Source of the DNA: Rubrobacter sp.
Lineage (GTDB): Bacteria > Actinomycetota > Rubrobacteria > Rubrobacterales > Rubrobacteraceae
Direction: 5' to 3'
Length of the DNA: 6,762 nt
Assembly (NCBI GenBank): GCA_016781775.1
Contig: JADDPR010000181.1
Location: forward strand, 1-6,762
In this document: positions 1-5,348 of the stretch, one piece after another
Layout of the letters: each line of letters starts with the position of its first letter
Numbering within the stretch: the first letter of the stretch is position 1
Made by a program: the position numbers and the translations under genes
Notes under the pieces: model-generated
What the model was told of the DNA's origin: nothing
Database searches by the model: none
The model's input: only the letters and a program-made list of their open reading frames with translations

Positions 1-116
1 GTGTGGCCGGCCCTCAGGTAGTCCACGAGCGTCTTGACCTCGACGCGGGTGCCCGAGAAGACGAGCTCGCCGCTCATGACCTCCGGGTCTCTCGAGACGA
101 TTCTTCCTTCTTTCAT
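1..116 (-). CDS. DUF433 family protein (VapB-like antitoxin), N-terminal part
   Basis: The reverse strand from 116 encodes MKEGRIVSRDPEVMSGELVF followed by SGTRVEVKTLVDYLRAGH and then leaves the window. This is the opening of the DUF433 family: a short lead-in, 'D P x V . . G . . . . . G T R V', then a helix ending 'YL.AGH'. DUF433 proteins are small (usually about 70-110 residues), with a winged-helix-like DNA-binding fold. They commonly sit directly upstream of a PIN-like toxin (often DUF5615) and are treated as antitoxins. The ATG is well supported: GAGGAGGAAG lies on the reverse strand at 121-130, a few bases upstream, and a TATAAT box lies further back at 163-168. The rest of the gene and any toxin partner would lie left of position 1. 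Family assignment is from motif memory, and the toxin-antitoxin role is inferred because the partner is not visible. Confidence 0.8.
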   Translation of the reverse strand, partial: MKEGRIVSRDPEVMSGELVFSGTRVEVKTLVDYLRAGH

Positions 117-162
117 CGGGCTTCCTCCTCCGTCCGGGACGGTCCTGCCCGGTCCTCCCTAT

Positions 163-168
163 ATTATA
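163..168 (-). promoter_or_regulatory. TATAAT -10 box for the DUF433 gene
   Basis: Reading leftward, the sequence contains a perfect TATAAT in the only AT-rich island of this gap. It lies 47 bases upstream of the DUF433 ATG, giving a leader of roughly 40 bases. No good TTGACA-like -35 is seen 16-18 bases upstream (the best is TGGAGG), so the promoter may be weak or activator-dependent. The box sits in a near-palindrome, CCTATATTATAGG at 158-170, so a minor rightward promoter or an operator cannot be excluded. Confidence 0.45.
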
Positions 169-417
169 GGCGCGCTCCTTCGACCCTCCACGACCCCCCG
201 GCGAGCCCTTCTCGGCATTCGTCCGGGGACGAGATCCAGGCGGACGGAGCGCCGCTGTCTCCTCGCCCCGTGGTCCGATCCTACGACTTCCGGGCGACCC
301 CTCCGCCCTTCGGACGAGTTATCCGGGCCGTGGTCGAGCCGTTATCCGGCGGTAGCCGTTTTGTAACCGTAGCAGCGAAGGATGTCGGTGCACGCTCGGA
401 GAGGCCGGGCCGAAGAC

Positions 418-427
418 GAAGGAGAGG
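418..427 (+). promoter_or_regulatory. Ribosome-binding site that fixes the sortase start at 433
   Basis: GAAGGAGAGG ends five bases before the ATG at 433. The alternative in-frame ATG at 382 has only GAAGG directly abutting it, with no usable spacing, and would add 17 hydrophilic residues before the membrane anchor. The start at 433 is therefore preferred. Confidence 0.7.
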
Positions 428-432
428 CCGGT

Positions 433-1038
433 ATGGAGCGCATCGACACCCGTAGGAAGTACGCGTTCGGTAAGACGATGCTGCTGGCGCTCGCGCTGGC
501 CGTGGCCGCGGTGGTGGCGATCCTCTTCCACGCGTCCCCCGAGCGCCTGACCGCCGAGGCGAGCCCGCCGCCAGCCGAGGCCGTCAAGGCGATCCCCGAG
601 GACAAGGGGCTCTGGCTCACCGTTCCGAAGATGGCCCGGGTGAAGGACCTGCCCGTCCTGACCGGCCCGGCAGACGACGAGGCCGCCCTCGCCGAGAGCG
701 CCCTGCACGTCGCCGGCACGGGCCTGCCGTGGCAGGAGGAGGCGAACGTCTACATCGCCGGGCACCGCATAGGCTTCGAGGGCGAGAGGAGCCACCTCGT
801 GTTCTACGACCTCGGCGTGCTCGAGAACGGTGACGAGGTGATCCTCACGGACGCAAACGGCGCCCGCTACACCTACCGCGTCTTCAGGAGCTTCGTCGTC
901 GGCCCCTCCGACTACCACGTCACCGAGCCCGTGCCGGGCAGAAACATCGTGAGCCTCCAGACGTGCACCCCCGTGCCCACCTTCGAGCAGAGGATGGTGG
1001 TGCAGGCCGAGCTTACGGACGTCGTCTCCCCGGCGTAG
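433..1038 (+). CDS. Membrane-anchored sortase (probably class E-like)
   Basis: Sortases are extracytoplasmic cysteine transpeptidases that cut an LPxTG-like signal and attach the protein to the cell wall or to pilin subunits. The predicted product has 201 residues. It has a short basic N-terminus, one membrane segment at about residues 13-32, a proline-rich stalk (about 44-55) and a sortase domain from about 59 (LWLTVPKM) to 195. The catalytic set is complete: His111 in IAGHRIG, Cys178 in SLQTCTP and Arg187 in FEQRMVVQAEL. The 'TC.P' after the cysteine and the high-GC host suggest class E, but class is uncertain. No protein with a sorting signal is encoded in the window, so the substrate lies elsewhere and this may be a housekeeping enzyme. 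The gene stands alone and ends in a strong terminator shared with the converging amidase gene. Family assignment is firm; class and substrate are inference. Confidence 0.92.
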   Translation: MERIDTRRKYAFGKTMLLALALAVAAVVAILFHASPERLTAEASPPPAEAVKAIPEDKGLWLTVPKMARVKDLPVLTGPADDEAALAESALHVAGTGLPWQEEANVYIAGHRIGFEGERSHLVFYDLGVLENGDEVILTDANGARYTYRVFRSFVVGPSDYHVTEPVPGRNIVSLQTCTPVPTFEQRMVVQAELTDVVSPA

Positions 1039-1071
1039 ACGCCCGGAGAGCTCAAAGAAGCGCGAGACATA

Positions 1072-1108
1072 AAGACGCCCCGCGGAACCTCTCCCCGCGG
1101 GGCGTCTT
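1072..1108. terminator. Bidirectional intrinsic terminator between sortase and amidase
   Basis: A perfect 14-base-pair inverted repeat (AAGACGCCCCGCGG at 1072-1085 with its complement at 1095-1108) encloses a 9-base loop. The stem is almost all G-C, flanked by A residues on the left and by TTCTTCT on the right. It begins 33 bases after the sortase stop codon and lies 43 bases beyond the amidase stop on the other strand, so it can end transcripts from both directions. Confidence 0.88.
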
Positions 1109-1151
1109 CTCCGGAACCGTTCCTGCGCGGCTCACCCACTCGAAGCGATGG

Positions 1152-2264
1152 TCAGCGCGCAACGACCTCCTCGCTCGGTAGCCCCAGCTGTTTGCCAACG
1201 GCGAGCACGGCGGCCTCGCTGCCGGGCCTGCCCGCGACCTGCACCGTCCCGTCGGCGGTGGGGACGGCGAGCGCCGGCCAACCGAGCTCGTTGTACTGGG
1301 GCGTGTGGCGCAGCAGCCGGCCCCCGACTATGAACTCGTCGCGCTCGTACTCGGCCTTGACCGCCTCCAGGGTGGGGGCGGCGCCGTCGAGCAGCGGCCC
1401 CACGAGGACGTCGACGCCCTCCACCGCCTCCAGGAACCTAGTCCTCCAGGCCTCGAGGAGCTCCCTGGCCGCTTCCGCGCCGTCGAAGGGCAGCGCGAGC
1501 TTCCACTGCACGTCCTTGCCGTAGCGCTTCGGCTCCTTCTGGTAGCGCTCTGCGTGCACCTCCCAGACCTGCTCGCGGAAGCTCACCCAGTGCTCCTCCG
1601 GTAGGTCCGGCGTCTCGACGTCGACGCCGATGCGGGCTACCGTGAGGGTTCCCACGTCCGGGAGCTCGTCGATGCCGAGGACGGGCTGCAGGTCATCTAC
1701 CCCGGCGGCGAAGTAGCCCACGCTGTCGTAGCGCGCCGCCAGCGGGAAGATCCCCTCCAGAGAAGCGGCCCCGTTCGCCAGCTTCATGCCGTACACCCCG
1801 CAGCATGCGGCCGGTATGCGTACCGAGCCGCTGGTGTCCGAGCCGACCGCCAGGCGGCACACGCCGGCGGAGACCGCGGCGGCGGAACCGCCGCTGGACC
1901 CCCCGGCGGTACGCGAGCGGTCCTTAGGGGTGAGGATCGGACCGTAGAAAGGGTTGAGCCCGCTCACGCCGTATGCAAACTCGTTGAGGTTCGTCTTGCC
2001 GAGCACTATCGCGCCCTCGGCTTCAAGCGCGTCGACGACCGCAGCGTTCTTCTCGGGGACGTGGTCCGCGAAGAAATCCGAGCCGTACGTGGTCCTGAGG
2101 CCCGCCGTGTCGATCAGGTCCTTCACCGCGACCAGCACGCCGGAGAGGCGGCCGCCGCGCGGGGCCTCGGCCGCGGCCATCACCCTGTCCCTGTCAACCT
2201 CTATGAACGCCCCCAGATCCGGGTCTATGCTGTCCAAAGCTGCTACGGCGGCTTCGCGCGACAC
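1152..2264 (-). CDS. Amidase-signature family hydrolase, short form
   Basis: Cytoplasmic amidase-signature enzymes hydrolyse carboxylic amides to acid and ammonia or amine, using a Ser-cisSer-Lys triad. All elements are visible in this 370-residue product: Lys48 in VAVKDLIDTAGL, the cis-serine at Ser123 in TAGGSSGGSAAAV, and nucleophile Ser147 in GSDTSGSVRIPAACCGVYGMK. TNLNEFAYG at 91-99 is another family hallmark. The start is GTG at 2264, preceded at 7 bases by AGGAGG (2272-2277, reverse strand). The frame stays open far upstream but there has no family resemblance and crosses the divergent promoter region. Family members are usually about 450-500 residues. This one is compact because the segment between the core (ending near 165) and the C-terminal part (about 250-340) is short. 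No gatB or gatC partner is nearby, so GatA is unlikely. Divergent placement from a candidate permease suggests a catabolic role; the substrate is unknown. Confidence 0.9.
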   Translation of the reverse strand: MSREAAVAALDSIDPDLGAFIEVDRDRVMAAAEAPRGGRLSGVLVAVKDLIDTAGLRTTYGSDFFADHVPEKNAAVVDALEAEGAIVLGKTNLNEFAYGVSGLNPFYGPILTPKDRSRTAGGSSGGSAAAVSAGVCRLAVGSDTSGSVRIPAACCGVYGMKLANGAASLEGIFPLAARYDSVGYFAAGVDDLQPVLGIDELPDVGTLTVARIGVDVETPDLPEEHWVSFREQVWEVHAERYQKEPKRYGKDVQWKLALPFDGAEAARELLEAWRTRFLEAVEGVDVLVGPLLDGAAPTLEAVKAEYERDEFIVGGRLLRHTPQYNELGWPALAVPTADGTVQVAGRPGSEAAVLAVGKQLGLPSEEVVAR

Positions 2265-2271
2265 GTCCGAT

Positions 2272-2277
2272 CCTCCT
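2272..2277 (-). promoter_or_regulatory. Ribosome-binding site that fixes the amidase GTG start
   Basis: Reverse-strand AGGAGG stands 7 bases before GTG at 2264. The first in-frame ATG downstream (residue 29) lacks a comparable site and would remove conserved N-terminal sequence, so GTG is chosen. Confidence 0.75.
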
Positions 2278-2348
2278 CTCTCTAGCCCTTCCTCGACACC
2301 TAAGGGGTCCCCACCCCGGGTCCGACGCCTCGCTCGGGCACGACCTTG

Positions 2349-2364
2349 ATACTTTAAGTATAAT
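2349..2364. promoter_or_regulatory. Divergent promoter core with overlapping -10 boxes and a palindrome
   Basis: This AT-rich island stands out in a GC-rich gap. On the forward strand it gives a perfect TATAAT (2359-2364). On the reverse strand it gives TATACT (2362-2357). The two overlap, so polymerases serving the amidase and the membrane-protein genes would compete. The island includes a 13-base palindrome, ATACTT-T-AAGTAT (2349-2361), which could be an operator for a dimeric repressor. The -35 regions are poor on both strands: forward CGGGCA at 18-base spacing, reverse TTGCGG at 16-base spacing. Predicted leaders are about 80-90 bases each way. Sites are by inspection only. Confidence 0.5.
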
Positions 2365-2407
2365 GGTTCGTGGTTCTCCCGCAAATGGTCGAGCCGGGGA
2401 TTGGGGA

Positions 2408-2425
2408 GGGGCGTTGGGGCGCCCC
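2408..2425 (+). promoter_or_regulatory. GC hairpin in the leader of the membrane-protein gene
   Basis: GGGGCG (2408-2413) and CGCCCC (2420-2425) can form a 6-base-pair stem with a 6-base loop, ending 13 bases before the ribosome-binding site. No T-run follows, so it is not a terminator. It could affect translation or mRNA stability, or be chance in GC-rich DNA. Confidence 0.25.
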
Positions 2426-2438
2426 GCTTGCCGTTCAT

Positions 2439-2445
2439 AGGAGGT
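2439..2445 (+). promoter_or_regulatory. Ribosome-binding site that fixes the membrane-protein start at 2453
   Basis: AGGAGGT at 2439-2445 overlaps the upstream in-frame GTG at 2444, so that codon cannot be its start. It stands 7 bases before the next in-frame GTG at 2453, which is chosen. Confidence 0.75.
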
Positions 2446-2452
2446 GTCTCGG

Positions 2453-3670
2453 GTGAAGGCGCGGCTACGGTTGCTCCCTGAGTTTTTGGGGGTCTTGGCG
2501 TTCGGGTTCGTCCTCTACTTCGCCATGCTGTCCTTGCAAGGAGCCCTCGGGCCGAATGGGCTGCTGTTCTCGTTCGAGACGTGGTTGGAGAGGGCGCCGG
2601 ACAGCGCTTTCTACCGCTTCTTCTGGCTCGTAGGAGACACCACCGAACCCACCTTCTACGCGAGCTTGCTAGGCGGAATCGGCCTCCTGGCGTTCGCCTT
2701 TTTGGCCCACCTGCTGTACCAAGCAAACTCCAGGTTGAGGGGCATACCAATCTGCTATGGCACGGGGCTGTGGCCCTGGATCTTCACCGCCTCGATCATA
2801 GGGCTGGGGCTCTCCGTCGTCCTGTTCGGCGGCCTGCTCGAAGGCGGGTGGGTGCCGACCTTCGTCCCGTTCGTCAGCGTGCCGGCCGCCGTGGTCTTCG
2901 TCTACGGCGCGGGCTGGAAGAACGCCCTGACCGGGGGCATCCTGGGGGCGCTCGTCACGTTCCCCATCGCCTACCTCGTCATCCAGTACGTCCTGACCCC
3001 GCTGGGCCTGCCGGGGGTCATAGGGGCCGTCACCGGCATGTGGCTCGGCGCCATCGTCGTCCTCGAACTCTGCCGGTACCTGCCCTGGATGAGCCGCGAT
3101 GCGGCGCCCCCCGAAGGCGGAGAAATACCCGAGACCAGGGAGGGGACCGACCTGCCCGAGCCGCCCCCTCCCGTAGACCCGAACCGCAGGGGTTGGTTCG
3201 GCCGCAGGGTGCTCGCCGACTTCAGCGAGGCCCAGTTTTACGGGAACGAGTGGGCCTCGGCGGGTCTGCTCCTGGGCACGCTCCTCTCCTGGGTCCTCAA
3301 CCCCCTTCATCCGGCGCTCGGGACCGGATTGTTGCCCGCCGTCATCCTGAGCCAGGTCCTCACCGCGGCCGTTGGCGTCCTCCTCTACTACGAGCGGTGG
3401 CGAGACCTGGGGTGGTACCCGACGTTCGTCCCGCTGGTGAGCGTGGCGCCGGCCATGGCGCTGGCCTTCGGCGGCACCATGCAAAGCATCCTGCTGGGCG
3501 CGGTGCTGGGCGCGATATTGGCACCGCCGGTGGCGCAGTTCGTCATCGACAGGCTGCCGGACCACTGGCACCTGCTCATCGGCAACACGTTGTCCATGGC
3601 CCTGTCCTCTCTGGTCGTGTTCCTGATACTGAGGTACCTGCTGGGGTTCGAGGTGCCCCCACCATCGTAG
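2453..3670 (+). CDS. Polytopic membrane protein with two homologous halves, candidate permease
   Basis: I do not recognise the family. The 405-residue product has about 11 hydrophobic segments by eye: one at 9-30, five in the first half (about 68-88, 107-127, 135-152, 159-181, 185-206) and five in the second (about 266-283, 292-312, 323-340, 344-363, 373-396). The halves are homologous. GWVPTFVPFVSV at 132-143 matches GWYPTFVPLVSV at 320-331, with 21 of 49 identities over 132-180 versus 320-368 without gaps. GTGL recurs at 103 and 290, and both halves end in RYL (208-210, 394-396). They are joined by a hydrophilic, acidic, proline-rich linker (about 212-262, containing PEPPPPVDP). Five-helix repeats joined by a soluble linker are typical of secondary transporters with inverted symmetry. 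No ATPase or binding-protein gene is adjacent. Its place between the amidase and amidohydrolase genes suggests amide or nitrogen-compound uptake, but this is inference. Confidence 0.8.
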   Translation: MKARLRLLPEFLGVLAFGFVLYFAMLSLQGALGPNGLLFSFETWLERAPDSAFYRFFWLVGDTTEPTFYASLLGGIGLLAFAFLAHLLYQANSRLRGIPICYGTGLWPWIFTASIIGLGLSVVLFGGLLEGGWVPTFVPFVSVPAAVVFVYGAGWKNALTGGILGALVTFPIAYLVIQYVLTPLGLPGVIGAVTGMWLGAIVVLELCRYLPWMSRDAAPPEGGEIPETREGTDLPEPPPPVDPNRRGWFGRRVLADFSEAQFYGNEWASAGLLLGTLLSWVLNPLHPALGTGLLPAVILSQVLTAAVGVLLYYERWRDLGWYPTFVPLVSVAPAMALAFGGTMQSILLGAVLGAILAPPVAQFVIDRLPDHWHLLIGNTLSMALSSLVVFLILRYLLGFEVPPPS

Positions 3671-3845
3671 GAGAGATGTGACTGCCGACGGCCACCAGCT
3701 CCCCGGCACATCGCGCAGGGTCGGTCGAGGTGCCGATGAATCTGCACGGCTTCAAGGAGTCGTCTATGGCAAACGGTAGCAGATCGCCACGAGCGACGGG
3801 GTAGATGTCAACCCTGCTCCGGCGACAAATTAAGAGGAGGTCCGT
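3671..3845 (+). other. Gap between membrane protein and amidohydrolase genes
   Basis: These 175 bases separate two same-strand genes. No terminator with a T-run is visible, so read-through into the amidohydrolase gene is plausible. CGGCAC at 3704-3709 and GTGCCG at 3730-3735 form a weak inverted repeat with a 20-base loop. A possible 12-residue leader frame lies at 3766-3804. No convincing promoter or riboswitch is seen. Confidence 0.35.
3766..3804 (+). CDS. Possible 12-residue leader peptide
   Basis: ATG at 3766 follows AAGGAG (3754-3759) by 6 bases and opens the short frame MANGSRSPRATG, stopping at TAG 3802-3804. It ends 41 bases before the amidohydrolase ATG. The ribosome-binding site is good for so short a frame, but there is no codon run or hairpin that would make a clear attenuator. 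It could be a translated leader or chance. Confidence 0.2.
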   Translation: MANGSRSPRATG

Positions 3846-5219
3846 ATGGTTTACGACACGAACGTCGGCCCTTTGCCCGACGTTCTCGCGACGGTGCGGC
3901 AGGGGCGGCTACATAACCCTTTTGAGCGGATAGGATCCTCGGGGCGGACGGTTCTGAAGGGCGGGACGCTGATCGACCCGGCCAACGGCGTCGAGGCCGA
4001 GAAGGACGTGGCGTTCCGGGGGCCGCGCGTCGAGGAGGTCGAAGATGAGATCCGGCCGGAGCGCGGCGACCGCGTCTTCGACGTGAGGGGGCTTCAGGTC
4101 TGGCCGGGGCTCATCGACATCCACCTGCACCTCGGCGACCTCTTCGAGACCAGTTCGTCCCCGATCTTCGAGTCCGTAGCCGACGGCGTCACGGTGGCCC
4201 TCTCGCCGGGGGCGGGCAACTCGTTCATAGCGCCGGCGCTCCTGGGGGCGGAGGTCGACCGCGGCGTGCCCGTGAACATGGGCCTCTACCTCGGCGGCCC
4301 GAACGTCATGGGCTGCCGCCTGTCGGTGGACGAGCTGGTCGACCTCTTCAACGGCGAGCTTCCGGAGGAGGTCGCCTACGAGAAGATGACGCGCAACCCC
4401 ATCACTTACCTGACCGCCCCGCTCACGGTCGGCCTGAAGGACCACATGGGGCACTTTATCGCCACCGACGAGATGCTCGACGGTCTGTTCGAGGTCTCCT
4501 CCCGGGCGGGGCTGGTCTTCATGAGCCACGCTCAAGACCCCTCCCACAGCGAGCGCCTGGCCGATCTATCGAACGGGAGGCCGTTGCACCTGACCCACTG
4601 CCCCGCGGCGGGCTCCGGGAGCCACGGCGATCCGGTCGAGAGCATGCGACGGATGGTCGAGCTGCTCAAACAGCCGCACGTCTCGGGCGACCTCACCACG
4701 TCCCACCTCAGGCTGGGGCTCGGTAACCGCGACGGCATATTGATAGACAGAGCCGCGCAACAGGTCGCCTACGAGGCCCTCGCGGACGGCACCGTCGACG
4801 TGCTCATCTCGGACGGGCAGTGCGACGCGACCATGAAGGGCTTCGGCGACACGCGCGACAACGTCCCGGCTATCCTGGAGCTGGCCGAAGCTGGCGTGCT
4901 GCCGCTCTCCCGGGCCGTGGCCACGATGACGAGCAACGTGGCCCGCCTGATGGCCGACCTCACCCGCGAGGATTGGTGGACCCGCGAGCTGGGCCACCTC
5001 GGGGCAGGGGCTAGGGCCAACGTCACGGTCGTCGATCCGCACGACAAGCTCCCCACGTTCGTCTTCGTGAACGGGGTGATGGCCGCCATGGAGAACCGCC
5101 CCGTGCGCGAAGCGAACGGGGCCGGGGGCTGGGTCACGAAGTTCGGCATCCTCGACCGCACGGGGGTCGGGGACCTAGCCGCCTTCGCCTACCACCAAGC
5201 GGAGCAGCCGGGCCGATAA
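3846..5219 (+). CDS. Amidohydrolase-superfamily metal-dependent hydrolase (dihydroorotase/hydantoinase-like)
   Basis: The 457-residue cytoplasmic enzyme has the amidohydrolase layout: a small beta-sandwich part (about 34-85: TVLKGGTLIDPANGVEAEKD, then VFDVRGLQVWPGLID), a TIM-barrel metal site, and a C-terminal return to the sandwich (about 384-420: LGAGARANVTVVDPHDKL). Candidate metal ligands are His93 and His95 (DIHLHLGD), Lys198 (GLKDHMGHF, the possible carboxylated bridging lysine), His228 (FMSHAQ), His251 (LHLTHCPAAG) and Asp323 (LISDGQCD). This pattern fits a binuclear enzyme of the dihydroorotase, hydantoinase and N-acyl-amino-acid deacetylase group. About 33 residues precede the usual family start, but no better start codon exists, and AGGAGGT (3835-3841) stands 4 bases before the ATG. 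The exact reaction cannot be read from sequence. Co-location with an amidase and a formamidase suggests opening of a cyclic amide or removal of an acyl group. Confidence 0.85.
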   Translation: MVYDTNVGPLPDVLATVRQGRLHNPFERIGSSGRTVLKGGTLIDPANGVEAEKDVAFRGPRVEEVEDEIRPERGDRVFDVRGLQVWPGLIDIHLHLGDLFETSSSPIFESVADGVTVALSPGAGNSFIAPALLGAEVDRGVPVNMGLYLGGPNVMGCRLSVDELVDLFNGELPEEVAYEKMTRNPITYLTAPLTVGLKDHMGHFIATDEMLDGLFEVSSRAGLVFMSHAQDPSHSERLADLSNGRPLHLTHCPAAGSGSHGDPVESMRRMVELLKQPHVSGDLTTSHLRLGLGNRDGILIDRAAQQVAYEALADGTVDVLISDGQCDATMKGFGDTRDNVPAILELAEAGVLPLSRAVATMTSNVARLMADLTREDWWTRELGHLGAGARANVTVVDPHDKLPTFVFVNGVMAAMENRPVREANGAGGWVTKFGILDRTGVGDLAAFAYHQAEQPGR

Positions 5220-5348
5220 GGCACCGCGGAGATCGCCGCACCGGCCGCTCCTATGGCGAAGGTCGCGGGGACGCAAGGCTTCGGAGGCGCGGGAGCCCGA
5301 GAGGCGCGCTCGTAGGCGCTTCCGCGGTAGATCGTTCCGCAGGTTCGC
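5220..5348. other. Convergent gap between amidohydrolase and formamidase genes
   Basis: This is a 129-base gap between converging genes. No hairpin followed by T residues is visible on either strand, so transcripts may overlap here or end by Rho. An imperfect direct repeat lies near its two edges: CCGCGGAGATCGCCGCA at 5224-5240 and CCGCGGTAGATCGTTCCGCA at 5322-5341. Confidence 0.35.

Larger units (their letters stand above)
117..432. other. Divergent intergenic region between the DUF433 gene and the sortase gene
   Basis: This 316-base stretch separates two divergently transcribed genes. It holds the DUF433 ribosome-binding site (121-130) and -10 box (163-168) on the reverse strand, and the sortase ribosome-binding site (418-427) on the forward strand. 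It also holds a 9-base direct repeat, GTTATCCGG, at 318-326 and 341-349, about two helical turns apart. Open frames through it have no family resemblance and look like by-products of high GC. No RNA gene or clear sortase promoter is visible. Confidence 0.5.

Noticed and set aside
3..455. Forward open frame covering the left edge and the first gap
   Set aside because: It runs opposite the DUF433 start and into the sortase start in another frame, with an arginine- and proline-rich product and no family signal.
1152..2264. GatA subunit of the tRNA amidotransferase
   Set aside because: The protein is too short, no gatB or gatC gene is adjacent, and the neighbourhood is catabolic.
2265..2750. N-terminal extension of the amidase frame up to 2750 on the reverse strand
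   Set aside because: The frame is open but shows no family resemblance. It crosses the AT-rich promoter island and overlaps the membrane-protein gene, while GTG at 2264 has an excellent ribosome-binding site and fits the family.
2669..3709. Long reverse-strand open frame opposite the membrane-protein gene
   Set aside because: Its predicted protein is rich in Gln, Arg, Gly and His with no domain. It is the usual antisense shadow of a GC-rich gene whose forward product has clear membrane helices and an internal duplication.
3761..3805. Guanidine-II (mini-ykkC) riboswitch, because ACGG occurs twice before a nitrogen-metabolism gene
   Set aside because: The bases flanking each ACGG cannot form the required stems, so the motif is coincidence.
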